DNA of 64,000 nt from positions 1 through 64,000 of the forward strand of contig JAYRWE010000004.1 in NCBI GenBank assembly GCA_041918175.1, in the 5' to 3' direction. The position numbers and the translations under genes were made by a program. Positions 17,243 through 25,543 of the stretch are shown in pieces; the stretch's first letter is position 1; every line of letters begins with the position of its first letter. The DNA is from JABWAN01 sp041918175. GTDB taxonomy: Bacteria > Zhuqueibacterota > Zhuqueibacteria > Zhuqueibacterales > Zhuqueibacteraceae. The notes beneath the pieces are model-generated. The model did no database searches. It was not told the origin of the DNA and saw only the letters and a program-made list of their open reading frames with translations.

Positions 17243-17521
17243 ATGGCCATTTTATTCGTCGAGAAGCCACTGCGCGAGAAACTTGGTGAGGAGGCCGTTG
17301 ACTCTTTGGTTCGGCTCATCAACAGCGCGCAAGCCGAACAGAAGAACGGCATTTTGGAGTTTGTCGAAGAGAAATTCGAACGGCGGCTCGCAAGTGAAAT
17401 TTCGAAGGTGAATCAAAACATCACTGAATCGAAAGCTGAGATGATCAAATGGATGTTCCTCTTTTGGATCGGGCAGGTCGCAGTGATCTTGGGAATTCTG
17501 TTCGTCTTCTTCAAAAGATAG
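17243..17521 (+). CDS. Small coiled-coil protein with C-terminal membrane helix (LA_3696/DUF1640-like)
   Basis: 92 residues; GGGAGAAGG lies directly upstream. The middle (about 20-65) is an amphipathic, probably coiled-coil helix (RLASEISKVNQNITESKAE). The end, MIKWMFLFWIGQVAVILGI, is a membrane helix followed by FFKR. This layout matches small LA_3696-type proteins seen next to toxin-antitoxin-like genes in many genomes; their function is unknown to me. It is followed 10 bp later by the 71-residue gene and probably shares its transcript. Confidence 0.6.
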   Translation: MAILFVEKPLREKLGEEAVDSLVRLINSAQAEQKNGILEFVEEKFERRLASEISKVNQNITESKAEMIKWMFLFWIGQVAVILGILFVFFKR

Positions 17522-17531
17522 GAGAAACGCC

Positions 17532-17747
17532 ATGATCGACGATCCTACCCTCGAAGAGATTTGGGAAACGCGCCGGAAGATTTATGCGGAATGTGGCAAC
17601 GATCCCTACAAGCTGGTAGCCTACTATATCGAGCTTCAAAAGCAAAACCCGGAGCGTTTGCTGCAAGAGCGCGGAGGCTTGCAGAAGCGGGACAAGGTTG
17701 TTCAAGAAAACTTGCCCGTTGAAGTCGCAAAAGATATTGCGGCATAA
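17532..17747 (+). CDS. Small hypothetical protein, possible antitoxin-like
   Basis: 71 residues; AGGAGAAACGCC precedes the ATG. The text begins DDPTLEEIWETRRKIYAEC, a helical pattern frequent in small proteins beside PIN toxins, and ends acidic. No conserved domain is certain. It sits 10 bp behind the coiled-coil membrane protein and 57 bp ahead of the DUF433 antitoxin, so it belongs to the small-gene patch at 17.2-18.3 kb. A role in toxin control is only a guess from context. Confidence 0.5.
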   Translation: MIDDPTLEEIWETRRKIYAECGNDPYKLVAYYIELQKQNPERLLQERGGLQKRDKVVQENLPVEVAKDIAA

Positions 17748-17804
17748 CGCGGCTCCCCAAGTGTGCGCTATTGCAGATTGGTTTGAAGATGAAAGGCGAT
17801 TCCA

Positions 17805-18032
17805 ATGAAGACTTGGCAAACTTTAGATGCAGTCGAACGCAGCCCCGACAAAGTGAGCGGCGCGTGGGTCTTTCGCGGCACACGAGTTCCAGTGGCCGCT
17901 CTGTTCGAGAATTTGCGTGACGGCGCAACGATTGAACAGTTTTTAGAATGGTTCCCCGGCGTAACGCGCACGCAAGCGGAGGCTGTATTGAATTATGAGT
18001 TGCTGACGTTGACCGATGCGGTTGCGGCATGA
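17805..18032 (+). CDS. DUF433 antitoxin (VapB45-type)
   Basis: 75 residues. The DUF433 pattern is complete: RSPDKVSGAWVFRGTRVPV, then LFENLRDGATIEQFLEWFPGV and a C-terminal helix ending LTLTDAVAA. These proteins carry a helix-turn-helix-like fold and neutralise the DUF5615 nuclease encoded next to them. The stop overlaps the start of the toxin gene by four bases (ATGA), the usual coupling of such pairs. The antitoxin probably represses its own promoter in the 17748-17804 gap. Confidence 0.85.
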   Translation: MKTWQTLDAVERSPDKVSGAWVFRGTRVPVAALFENLRDGATIEQFLEWFPGVTRTQAEAVLNYELLTLTDAVAA

Positions 18033-18340
18033 AGATTCTATTCGATCAAGGCACGCCCGCGCCGTTGCGGCGGTATCTTGTTGGGCATGTGGTCGATACT
18101 GCCTTTGATAACGGCTGGTCTAGTTTGTCGAATGGTAATTTGCTCGATGCCGCAGAGCGTGCGGGGTATGAACTGCTCATCACGACCGATCAAAACTTGC
18201 GCTATCAACAACAATTGACCGACAGGCAAATCGCCATTCTGGTGCTGCTCTCGACCTCATGGCCGCGTATCCGAATGCGCGCCGACGATATTCGCGCGGC
18301 GATTGAGCGCATTGCGTCGTATGACTACGTAGAGTTTTAG
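18029..18340 (+). CDS. DUF5615 PIN-like toxin (VapC45-type)
   Basis: 103 residues. It opens MKILFDQGTPAPLRRYL, with Asp6 the first acidic residue of the Mut7-C/PIN-like fold, and has DAAERAGYELLITTDQNLRYQQ, holding the second acidic pair. This family acts as an RNase toxin. The ATGA overlap with the DUF433 gene shows translational coupling. The length is normal and no defect is visible, so the pair looks intact. Confidence 0.85.
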   Translation: MKILFDQGTPAPLRRYLVGHVVDTAFDNGWSSLSNGNLLDAAERAGYELLITTDQNLRYQQQLTDRQIAILVLLSTSWPRIRMRADDIRAAIERIASYDYVEF

Positions 18341-18348
18341 TTGTGATA

Positions 18349-19128
18349 ATGATGCGGAAACGAGAGCATAAGGTCAAAACATGCCTTCACCACAAATGGT
18401 TCCACGAGCGAATGATTGACGAAAAACTTAAAACTCTTAGAAGCTACAAAGATGCTCATTTGAAAATCGGTGAGCTAATATTAAAGGCTGATAATTACGC
18501 AGTATTCCCATTGGATTTTCTCGCTGTAGCTGTATTGAATAGATCGATCTCTCTTATTGCTGGATTTTCTAGCCTAATTGAAGCAAGAAATTTTACGTGC
18601 GCTGCTCCGCTTGTTAGGTTGCAAATCGATAATTGCCTGCGGTTTCACGCGTCTGTTTTGGTAAACGACCCACATGAGCTTGCAATTTCAATACTGCAAG
18701 GTACACCGGTAAGAAAACTCAAGAGTAAAACAAACGAAAAAATGACGGATCATTTTTTAGTAGAGTCGTTATCAAAACAATACACATGGATAAAAGGATT
18801 ATATGAACGAGCCTCTGGTTACATCCATCTATCCGAGAATCATATTTTTAATACAATTTTTAGGTCTGATAGCAAGGAGGTATTCAACGTAAAGATTGGC
18901 TTTGAAGATACTCATTTGAGCGAGGAGATTTACGTAAGTGCAATTGATGCACTCATTCAAGTAACGGAAATTTTGCTAAGGTATCTTTATGGCTGGGCAT
19001 TTACAAAAGAAAATCCGAAGGCGGCTTATGAGATGAGGACGAAAAACGAAGAGTCTAATGAGCAAAGGAGTGAACAAATTTACGAGACTAAAAATGAACG
19101 TGTCCATCTTCCTTTTCGCCTCCTCTGA
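18349..19128 (+). CDS. Hypothetical protein in A+T-rich DNA, DUF5677-like
   Basis: About 259 residues; starts at 18343 (GTG), 18349 or 18352 are all possible and none has a clear ribosome site. The protein is largely alpha-helical, with NRSISLIAGFSSLIEARNF and APLVRLQIDNCLRFHA, a pattern reminiscent of DUF5677-type proteins, and a charged tail after residue 220. There is no signal peptide and no catalytic motif that I can name. Its DNA is visibly richer in A+T than its neighbours and uses AAA/ATA/TTA codons freely, a sign of recent transfer. It directly follows the toxin-antitoxin pair. Confidence 0.55.
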   Translation: MMRKREHKVKTCLHHKWFHERMIDEKLKTLRSYKDAHLKIGELILKADNYAVFPLDFLAVAVLNRSISLIAGFSSLIEARNFTCAAPLVRLQIDNCLRFHASVLVNDPHELAISILQGTPVRKLKSKTNEKMTDHFLVESLSKQYTWIKGLYERASGYIHLSENHIFNTIFRSDSKEVFNVKIGFEDTHLSEEIYVSAIDALIQVTEILLRYLYGWAFTKENPKAAYEMRTKNEESNEQRSEQIYETKNERVHLPFRLL

Positions 19129-19149
19129 TATAAATAACTTTCATTCTGC

Positions 19150-19512
19150 TTGCTAGGCCGTGATCTCATAGCCGTCAGCTCTGGGAAAAGACAGGGGGTT
19201 GATTACGGGGAATTGATTGAAAGGAAATGGAACTCTTTCCCCAACAATTCCCGCACGCGCAAGGTCAGTTTTGACCACGACGCGATGTGGTTGGAGCTTG
19301 CCGATGGCCGCAAGCTTGGTGTGCCGCTCGCTTATTTTCCGCGCTTGCTCAATGCCGCGCCCGAACAGCGCGAGGCCTATGAAATTAGCGGCGGTGGAAC
19401 AGGTCTACATTGGGATGAAATAGATGAAGACATCAACGTGGAGTATTTGTTGTTAGGCGTGATGGATCGCACACGTCCGCACAAAGAATCGCAACGAGCC
19501 CAAGCAGCATAA
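19150..19512 (+). CDS. DUF2442 domain protein
   Basis: 120 residues from a TTG at 19150; the true start may lie further in, because the conserved domain begins only near residue 35. The DUF2442 signature is clear: VSFDHDAMWLELADGRKLGVPLAYFPRLL, then AYEISGGGTGLHWDEIDEDINVEYLL. Such small proteins usually sit in toxin-antitoxin-like pairs behind a DUF4160 gene, which is absent here. The N-terminal 30 residues do not match the family and may be read-through of a lost partner. Function is unproven. Confidence 0.65.
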   Translation: MLGRDLIAVSSGKRQGVDYGELIERKWNSFPNNSRTRKVSFDHDAMWLELADGRKLGVPLAYFPRLLNAAPEQREAYEISGGGTGLHWDEIDEDINVEYLLLGVMDRTRPHKESQRAQAA

Positions 19513-19530
19513 AAGGATTTAAGAGAGAGC

Positions 19531-19704
19531 GATGCGCGCATCTTCTCCCTCAAGAATATTTATGCGAACCCACTTGCAAATCCTCTGGCCCACCACTTCT
19601 CCCTTCCCAACTGCCCCATTCACGTGCGCAATGAACTGCTCATGCAAGCATCGCCGGAGCGCGTGTGGGCGTGGCTCGTGGCCGCAACGTTGTGGCCGAG
19701 GTGA
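19531..19704 (+). pseudogene. Fragment of an SRPBCC (START-like) domain gene
   Basis: Read in the frame starting at 19531, the DNA encodes NELLMQASPERVWAWLV followed by AATLWPR and a stop at 19702-19704. This is the opening strand and helix of polyketide-cyclase/SRPBCC proteins, which normally continue for another 110 residues. There is no start codon in a sensible place, since the frame opens from the DUF2442 stop, and nothing of the remaining domain is found downstream. It is a decayed remnant. The rest of the gap to 19978 shows no gene. Confidence 0.55.
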
Positions 19705-19978
19705 TATGTAAACGCAGCGAGTGTTCGCATTTTGCAAGGCGCAGATTCCGCTCTAGCGCTCCGGACGAAATTTCGGCTGCTCGCGCCGCAAATTAAAGCT
19801 TGTGGGTTTCCCTCGCTTGCGCCATCTTGGGGAGAGCAAGAAAATGCGCTGTTTGCTATTTTTTAGCAGCCGCATACTGTTCATGAACCCTCGCTTAACT
19901 TGACCTACCGCGGATAGGCCTCGGCATAACCAGATCATGTTCCCACGTTTCTAATTTTTCCAAGAAAGGAAATACCTC

Positions 19979-20695
19979 ATGGGCTTTTGGTCTTCCCTCA
20001 AAAATAAAATCAAGAAGGTCGCAAAGAAAGTTTGGCGCGTGGTGAAGGCGGTGGTGCGCGTTGTCGTGCGCGTGGTGATGACCGTGGTGGGCGCAGTGCT
20101 CGGCATTGCGGATCTTTTGCTCGGCTTTATTGCATGGCCGCCGAAGAAGTTGCGGCTGCACATTTTCATTCTTTCCGATCAAAACGGGCCGCTCGTCAAT
20201 CCCAGCGACCTCACGCCGGCGATTGATTATGCCCGAAAGGTTTTGAAAGACCGATTCAATGTGAAGCTCAAGCCGTACAGTGAAACTTTTGTGGAGATCA
20301 TTCCCGGCCCGGCGCCCACTGCCGCGCTTGAAGTGCATTGTGATTCCGGCGCATTTAAAGAAGAGTTTTGGGAGGCGGGAGAATATTTTGCGAAACACTT
20401 AGCCGGTTGGAATGCGATTCCTATTTCACTCACCTTTCCCATCACCGCGTTTGTGGTGCGCGACATTGACGGCAAACAAGGTTGCTCTTTAGGGCCGTTG
20501 TCGGATTATGTGACCATCGACCTCGCCGGTGTGAAGAGCGACAGCACGCTCGCGCACGAGATCGGCCACGCGTGCAGCTTGTGGCATTCCAAAACGCAAT
20601 CGAACTTGATGTGGCATGACACCAAAAGAGGCGACGGCGCGAAGTGGTTTCAAAAGAATTTGCTGCGCAGCTCGCGGCACGTGATGTATTGGTAA
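19979..20695 (+). CDS. Zinc metalloprotease-like protein with cationic N-terminal helix
   Basis: 238 residues. LAHEIGHACSLWH gives the extended zinc motif HExxHxxxxxH (His193, Glu194, His197, His203), with Met211 in NLMWHD as a possible Met-turn; this is the metzincin pattern. The N terminus is unusual: residues 7-40 are Lys/Arg at regular intervals among Val/Ala/Trp (KKVAKKVWRVVKAVVRV), followed by VVGAVLGIADLLLGFIAW. That could be a membrane-active amphipathic helix or a signal anchor rather than a normal leader. Residues 57-180 form a mixed alpha/beta domain. Function is unknown; an exported protease acting on the cell surface or on other cells is possible. Confidence 0.65.
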   Translation: MGFWSSLKNKIKKVAKKVWRVVKAVVRVVVRVVMTVVGAVLGIADLLLGFIAWPPKKLRLHIFILSDQNGPLVNPSDLTPAIDYARKVLKDRFNVKLKPYSETFVEIIPGPAPTAALEVHCDSGAFKEEFWEAGEYFAKHLAGWNAIPISLTFPITAFVVRDIDGKQGCSLGPLSDYVTIDLAGVKSDSTLAHEIGHACSLWHSKTQSNLMWHDTKRGDGAKWFQKNLLRSSRHVMYW

Positions 20696-20834
20696 AAGCG
20701 TGTGTAAAGTGTAAAGTCGGAACGCGCCACAACGGCCAAACACTTTTTCGTTCTCACGCATGGCAGCCATTTCAGCGCGGTTGTCGTTTTTCAAATTGCC
20801 CGGCCGCCCCGTTCGTCGGCTTGTCTGAGTTTTA

Positions 20835-21641
20835 ATGCGCCCAACACATCCTTCGCTTACTATGTCTGAAACTTTCCGCATCCTCTGTCAAGGCCGCTGG
20901 CGGCCGAAGCAAGTGCTCGCGCAATATCATTCTCAACCCTACCAATTGCCTTCGCCGCATAAGGCGCGTGCTGTTTCGTATTGGCAAGCCTTGCTCGCGC
21001 GCGATGAGCAGCATTTGTTTAATGGCGCGCTCTTTCGGTTGGAAAATTTTGCTGCTTCAACTGAGCAACTCCAACTCATGCTCGGGCACACGTGTTATCG
21101 CGATCAAATCTATTGCAATGCGCACACCTCCGCACTCGTGCAAGCGCATGGCGCAAACGTGCTCGCGTGCGGCTTGGGCGTGAGTGCGGTGGTGATGACG
21201 AGTGATGGCTATCTGCCGCTCATGCGTCGCGGCGAGTGTGTGGGCGAAGAGCCGGGCAAGCTCGATGTGTTTGGCGGGCACGCGCATCCCGATCAACATC
21301 TGCGCGAGGGCAAGCCGGATTTGTTTGCGGCAATCGCGGAAGAGATTGTGGCGGAGTTGAACGTTGCCGCGGATGACATAACGAGAAACACATGCTGCGG
21401 CTTGGTGGAAAATCTCCTCACGCACAAACCGGATTTGGTGTTTGAAATTGCGCTGCGCACTTCACGCGAAGAGATTGCAGCCGTTGCCGCGCACGCACCC
21501 GAAGCCGAAGAAGTCGCCGAACTCCTCTTCCTCCCCAATGAAACCGCCGCGCTGCAAAATTTTCTCGCCGCCCACCGGTTCGCTTTGACGCCTTCCGCGC
21601 TGGGAACGCTCGCTCTCTTCGCCGCAATGCGATCACGCTAA
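20835..21641 (+). CDS. Nudix-like hydrolase (NUDT22-type)
   Basis: 268 residues from the ATG at 20835; an ATG at 20862 is equally possible. The overall text (NGALFRLENF, QIYCNAHTSALVQ, GVSAVVMTSDGYLPLMRRG, DVFGGHAHPDQ, AIAEEIVAELNV) follows the NUDT22/UDP-sugar hydrolase branch of the Nudix family, where the Nudix box is degenerate: here GGHAHPDQ...EEIVAEL replaces GX5EX7REUXEEXGU. Predicted to cleave a nucleotide-sugar in the cytoplasm; the substrate is not certain. It has no operon partner. Confidence 0.65.
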   Translation: MRPTHPSLTMSETFRILCQGRWRPKQVLAQYHSQPYQLPSPHKARAVSYWQALLARDEQHLFNGALFRLENFAASTEQLQLMLGHTCYRDQIYCNAHTSALVQAHGANVLACGLGVSAVVMTSDGYLPLMRRGECVGEEPGKLDVFGGHAHPDQHLREGKPDLFAAIAEEIVAELNVAADDITRNTCCGLVENLLTHKPDLVFEIALRTSREEIAAVAAHAPEAEEVAELLFLPNETAALQNFLAAHRFALTPSALGTLALFAAMRSR

Positions 21642-21649
21642 GCTTTAGT

Positions 21650-21735
21650 GCCTATCTCAAAACCTCTCGCGGTTTATAATGGCTGCCTGATAAAATCACT
21701 CGGGCATGACATTGCAGGATGGTTTTGGGATAGGC
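21650..21735. repeat. Inverted repeat with CCTATCTCAAAACC arms
   Basis: GCCTATCTCAAAACC (21650-21664) and GGTTTTGGGATAGGC (21721-21735) are reverse complements at 14 of 15 positions, 56 bp apart. It lies 9 bp after the Nudix-like stop, in the gap ahead of the kinase gene. Confidence 0.65.
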
Positions 21736-21844
21736 TCTTAGCGCATTAAATGATGGTAACAGCGGTTTTCAATCTTGCATTTCAAACGCGAATCGGTTAG
21801 TTTGGTGAAGAAATTTTACCCGCACAGTTCATCCTAACGGAGCC

Positions 21845-23101
21845 ATGCGAAAGCTGCAAGCTGCTGAGGCGCGCGCACATATGTCACAACCTCCACTACG
21901 AGAGCAATCTTCCTCGCCGCAACCGCTTGCGCCGCTCGGAGGAACCACCCCCGCTCTTTTTTCTTCCACATTCCCTTTTACCCAACTGTTTCGCGATACG
22001 CTCGAAGCCATGGTATTGATCGATGGGCGCGGCGATATTCAACTCTTCAGTCGCGGCGCGGAGCGATTGCTCGGCTATCGCGCGGAAGAGCTGCAAGGCC
22101 GGCGCGCACGCACGCTGTTTGTAAAAGGCGCATACGAAGTGCGGCAACTGCTCCTGCAGCTTGATCGCCAAGGCTATCTGCACAACTATGAAGTGCAAGT
22201 TTATCGCAATGATCGCAGCATCGTGACGCTGCGGCTTGCGCTCACGCGTGCGCGGCAAGAAGACGGGCGCGCCGAGGCGTTTCTGGTTTTGCTGCATGAG
22301 CCTCGGATGACGCAAAGCGCGGAGCAATTGCGCCGCCGCGAAGCGGAGTTGGAAAATTTTGTTTATGTGATTAGTCACAACCTCAAAACGCCCATCATCT
22401 CCATTCAAGGCTTTGCCAATTTGTTGCGCGAAGAGTTGGGCGCGCACCTCAGCGCGGAGCATTTGCATTTTCTCGATCGCATTCAAAAGAATGCGATTTT
22501 GATGGAGAAGATGATTCTCGAGCTATTGGAGTTTTCGCGCCTGGGGCGGGAGTTGCCGAAGCGCAGTGAGTTTGATTTGGCAGCGCTGTTGCGCGAAGTG
22601 ATGGCCGACGCCCGCGCGCAGGAGCAAATGGCGCAGAAGCAAGAAAGTGTTGAAGCGCGCGCAATCCATCCCGCGCGCAGTGCGCCCGCGGAATTTATCA
22701 TCCCCGAAAATTTGCCGCGGCTTTGGGCCGATGCCGCTAGTTTGAAAATTGTTTTTCAAAATTTGTTCAGCAACGCGATGAAATATCGCCGCGCCGACAC
22801 GCCGTTGCGCATTGCGATCGGCTGGCAAGATTTGCCGCGCTTTCATGCTTTTTGGGTGCGCGATAACGGCATGGGCATGGAATTGCTTTTTCAAAAAAAA
22901 GCTTTTGAGCTGTTTCAACGCGGACCGCACGTGGGCCACATTCCCGGCACCGGCGTTGGTCTCGCGGTCGTGCGCCGGTTGATTGAAAATCATCAAGGCC
23001 TCGTGCGCTTGGATTCCAAGCTCGGCGAAGGCACGACGGTTTATTTTACGCTGCCGAAATTTGAAACGCCCGCGGAGCAAGCGAAAGCCGCCGCGGAATA
23101 A
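21845..23101 (+). CDS. PAS-domain sensor histidine kinase (soluble)
   Basis: 418 residues; CGGAG precedes the ATG. No membrane segment is visible. A PAS domain covers about residues 45-155 (FRDTLEAMVLIDGRGDIQLF, ERLLGYRAEELQG). The dimerisation box carries His178 in YVISHNLKTPIISIQGF. The ATPase domain follows: N box LFSNAMKYR, G1 VRDNGMGM, F box and G2 GTGVGLAVVRR. It therefore autophosphorylates on His178 and passes phosphate to an unknown response regulator; none is adjacent. The signal is probably cytoplasmic. Confidence 0.9.
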   Translation: MRKLQAAEARAHMSQPPLREQSSSPQPLAPLGGTTPALFSSTFPFTQLFRDTLEAMVLIDGRGDIQLFSRGAERLLGYRAEELQGRRARTLFVKGAYEVRQLLLQLDRQGYLHNYEVQVYRNDRSIVTLRLALTRARQEDGRAEAFLVLLHEPRMTQSAEQLRRREAELENFVYVISHNLKTPIISIQGFANLLREELGAHLSAEHLHFLDRIQKNAILMEKMILELLEFSRLGRELPKRSEFDLAALLREVMADARAQEQMAQKQESVEARAIHPARSAPAEFIIPENLPRLWADAASLKIVFQNLFSNAMKYRRADTPLRIAIGWQDLPRFHAFWVRDNGMGMELLFQKKAFELFQRGPHVGHIPGTGVGLAVVRRLIENHQGLVRLDSKLGEGTTVYFTLPKFETPAEQAKAAAE

Positions 23102-23197
23102 TCGAAAACGTTTTGCCTCAGCAAGGACAAGCGTGAGCGCCACACAACAGGGAGTTCTTGCCACGGAGGCCAGCCCAAAAGAGGCGCAACGTTCACA

Positions 23198-24091
23198 TTA
23201 GTCGGTGAATAGTTCGCGCGCGAGCAGACAAGTATTCACATGAATCGCGACGGTATCCTCGGGGCTAACGGCATAACCGCCGCCTAGCGTGGCCGCAATG
23301 GGGATGCGTCGTGCGCGCGCGCATTCATAAACGAAACGATCACGCTGCGCCAGTCCGGAAAGCGTCAGTTTCAAATCGCCGAGTTGATCATGTTCATAAG
23401 GATCGGCGCCGGCTTGGTAGAGAATCAGTTCGGGTTGGAAATCCTCGAGGTATTGCGGCAAATGTTTTTTCAGCAACGCTAGGTATTCCGCATCGCGAAT
23501 GCCATCCGGCAAATGCAAATCGCAATCGCTCGCTTCTTTTATGGGGTACAAATCATTTTGATGCATGGAGAAAGTAAAAACCTCGGCGTCATGGGCGAAG
23601 ATTTTGGCCGTGCCATTGCCTTGATGCAGATCGCAATCGACAATCATGGCGCGCCGAATCGCGCCGCGCGCTTGCATTTCGCGCACGGCCACGGCGAGGT
23701 CGTTGAGATAGCAAAACCCTTCCGCGCGTTCGGCAAAAGCATGGTGAAAGCCGCCGCCGATATGCACCGCGACGCGCTGCTGCAGCGCAAGTTCCGCGGC
23801 TCGAATCGTGCCGCCGCACGCGAGCACGAACATCGCGACAATCTCTTGCGTTAAAGGCAGCTCGGAATATGCAGTGCGTCGGGTCAAACGCAGTTTCTCT
23901 AAATCGCTCCAATATTCTTCCGCATGCACGCGCAACAACTGCACGCGCGAAGCCGGCTCCGGCTCGATGAAATGCGCCGCAGGCATTTCATGCGCCGCAC
24001 GCAAGCGCTCATAAATCAAACGATATTTTTGAATGGGAAAGACGTGCGGACCCAAATCCGCGAAATATGAGGGGGAATAGACGAAACGCAT
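23198..24091 (-). CDS. Histone-deacetylase-like amidohydrolase
   Basis: 297 residues from the ATG at 24091; the frame is open further up but overlaps the OpcA-like gene. Zinc-enzyme marks are present: VHIGGGFHHAF with the paired His, DCDLHQGNGTA with the zinc Asp and His, and YQAGADPYEHD with the second zinc Asp, then LGGGYA. Bacterial members (AcuC/acetylpolyamine amidohydrolase/class-II HDAC-like) deacetylate small molecules or proteins such as acetyl-CoA synthetase. It starts 7 bp after the stop of the OpcA-like gene and is probably co-transcribed with it. Confidence 0.87.
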   Translation of the reverse strand: MRFVYSPSYFADLGPHVFPIQKYRLIYERLRAAHEMPAAHFIEPEPASRVQLLRVHAEEYWSDLEKLRLTRRTAYSELPLTQEIVAMFVLACGGTIRAAELALQQRVAVHIGGGFHHAFAERAEGFCYLNDLAVAVREMQARGAIRRAMIVDCDLHQGNGTAKIFAHDAEVFTFSMHQNDLYPIKEASDCDLHLPDGIRDAEYLALLKKHLPQYLEDFQPELILYQAGADPYEHDQLGDLKLTLSGLAQRDRFVYECARARRIPIAATLGGGYAVSPEDTVAIHVNTCLLARELFTD

Positions 24092-24098
24092 GAAGGCA

Positions 24099-25196
24099 CT
24101 AAACCAGTTTGGTTGCGAGCGCCAAAACTTCGCGATACTCTGCGGGCAAAGTTTGTCGCTCAAATTCGCGCCTGAGCAATTCCGCGAGCGCGGGTGTTTG
24201 AAATTCATATGAGCGCCGCGCTTGTTCTGCTTCATCAAACGACACTTCAATGTGCGGCGTGGCTCCCTGGGCTTGGAGCACGAGTTGGGCGGCCATTGCT
24301 TTGCCGTCAATACTCATCGCAAGTTCCAGCGCCTGCAATTCCGGCAATGCTTCCGGTTGGCTTTTGATTTCCGCCACGATCTCGCCTCCGGCTTTTTCCC
24401 ACACCGCGCGAAAACACCCCTGCGCATAATCCAAAGTTTCGATCAACTCCCAGCCCAAGCGGTGCGCAATCCAACTCAGCAATATTGCCGCCTGCCCTAG
24501 ATTGTTCTCCTCCAACGCGCCGCCCAAAGTGAATGAGATTTTATTGCAGCGCAGATTCGCGGCACGCGCCAACACTTCTTCCAACGCCGTGCGCCACGGC
24601 GCGAGACGAGTCCAATTCAAATCGCTGAGGCGCAAACCTTCTTCGAGCAAAGCATTCGCTCGCGCGAGTGTGATCCCCAAATCTTCCGCCCTCGAAGAAT
24701 CGAAAAGAAGGAGAAGTTCACGCGCGCGCAGTTGCTCGAGCAAGGGCGTATCCGCGGGAATGCCATTCACAAACCAATAGCAAACGGGCAACTCTGCTTG
24801 TAATAACGGTCCAACCAGCGCGGCAACTTCCCCGACGCGCGTTCCGCTTGCCAAGAACAAAACTTGCTCGCCGGAGATGATGGCTTTGTCTCCGGATTGT
24901 GCCTGCAACACCGAAACGGCCGCAGTCAATTCTTCTTCTTCGGAGTAGGGATTGAGCACCAGCATGTGCGCGCGGCCGGGGTAAGTTTGCGTAAACTCGC
25001 GCAGCGTTGCCGTGGTTTGATCGATGAGCGCAGGATTGCTCATTTGCACGAGTAGATTCAGGCGGTGCTTTTCGGCGAGGCGGCGTGCTGGAGGAGTAGC
25101 GTCTTGCAATTCGGCAAGCGCGCTTGCGATTTGTTCAAGCGGCAACGCTACTTCTTCGCCCTGCAGATAGCGGCTAATGATTTCGGGAGCAAGCAT
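24099..25196 (-). CDS. opcA: Glucose-6-phosphate dehydrogenase assembly protein OpcA-like
   Basis: 365 residues. The OpcA pattern is recognisable: LVLNPYSEEEELTAAVSV, SGEQVLFLASGTRVGEVAALV, GPLLQAELPVCYWFV, LLLFDSSRAEDLG and LSDLNWTRLAPWRTALEE. In cyanobacteria OpcA activates or assembles glucose-6-phosphate dehydrogenase and usually neighbours zwf. No zwf is in this window. Instead the deacetylase gene follows at 7 bp. The link between the two is unknown. The start at 25196 is an ATG without a strong ribosome site. Confidence 0.75.
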   Translation of the reverse strand: MLAPEIISRYLQGEEVALPLEQIASALAELQDATPPARRLAEKHRLNLLVQMSNPALIDQTTATLREFTQTYPGRAHMLVLNPYSEEEELTAAVSVLQAQSGDKAIISGEQVLFLASGTRVGEVAALVGPLLQAELPVCYWFVNGIPADTPLLEQLRARELLLLFDSSRAEDLGITLARANALLEEGLRLSDLNWTRLAPWRTALEEVLARAANLRCNKISFTLGGALEENNLGQAAILLSWIAHRLGWELIETLDYAQGCFRAVWEKAGGEIVAEIKSQPEALPELQALELAMSIDGKAMAAQLVLQAQGATPHIEVSFDEAEQARRSYEFQTPALAELLRREFERQTLPAEYREVLALATKLV

Positions 25197-25543
25197 GGTT
25201 CACTCTCTTTGGTCTAGTGCATTCTATTGGCAAAAAGAACACGACCGAAAACTTTCTAACGTGGCAAGTACCAATGCAATTCTTTGCGATTGCGGGCGGA
25301 GACCACCTGATATGATTCGCCGGGCGTTCAGCGAAGCCTGCGACGCCGGCATCATACTCAAAAAATTGCGAGAAAGCAAGACCGCCTGTTGCGCCAAACA
25401 AAGCCATTGCATCTTGCGCGTCAAAGTTTAGATTATGCAGCCTTAAATAGCCACCTACGCGCGCGATCGTTCGGAACTATTGCTCCAGTTACGACAACAC
25501 GGTTTCGCTTTGGCAGAGTAACGAACTTTTTTCGTGGATCACT
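25197..25543. other. Gene-free interval upstream of terC
   Basis: These 347 bases separate the divergent OpcA-like and TerC genes and must carry both promoters. I see no convincing gene. Because TerC/Alx genes are often controlled by a yybP-ykoY manganese riboswitch, the last 150 bases were read for that pattern, but no convincing core was found. Confidence 0.45.

Noticed and set aside
25400..25543. yybP-ykoY manganese riboswitch before terC
   Set aside because: Expected from the gene family, but the conserved core could not be found by eye. A covariance-model search with a significant hit would reverse this.
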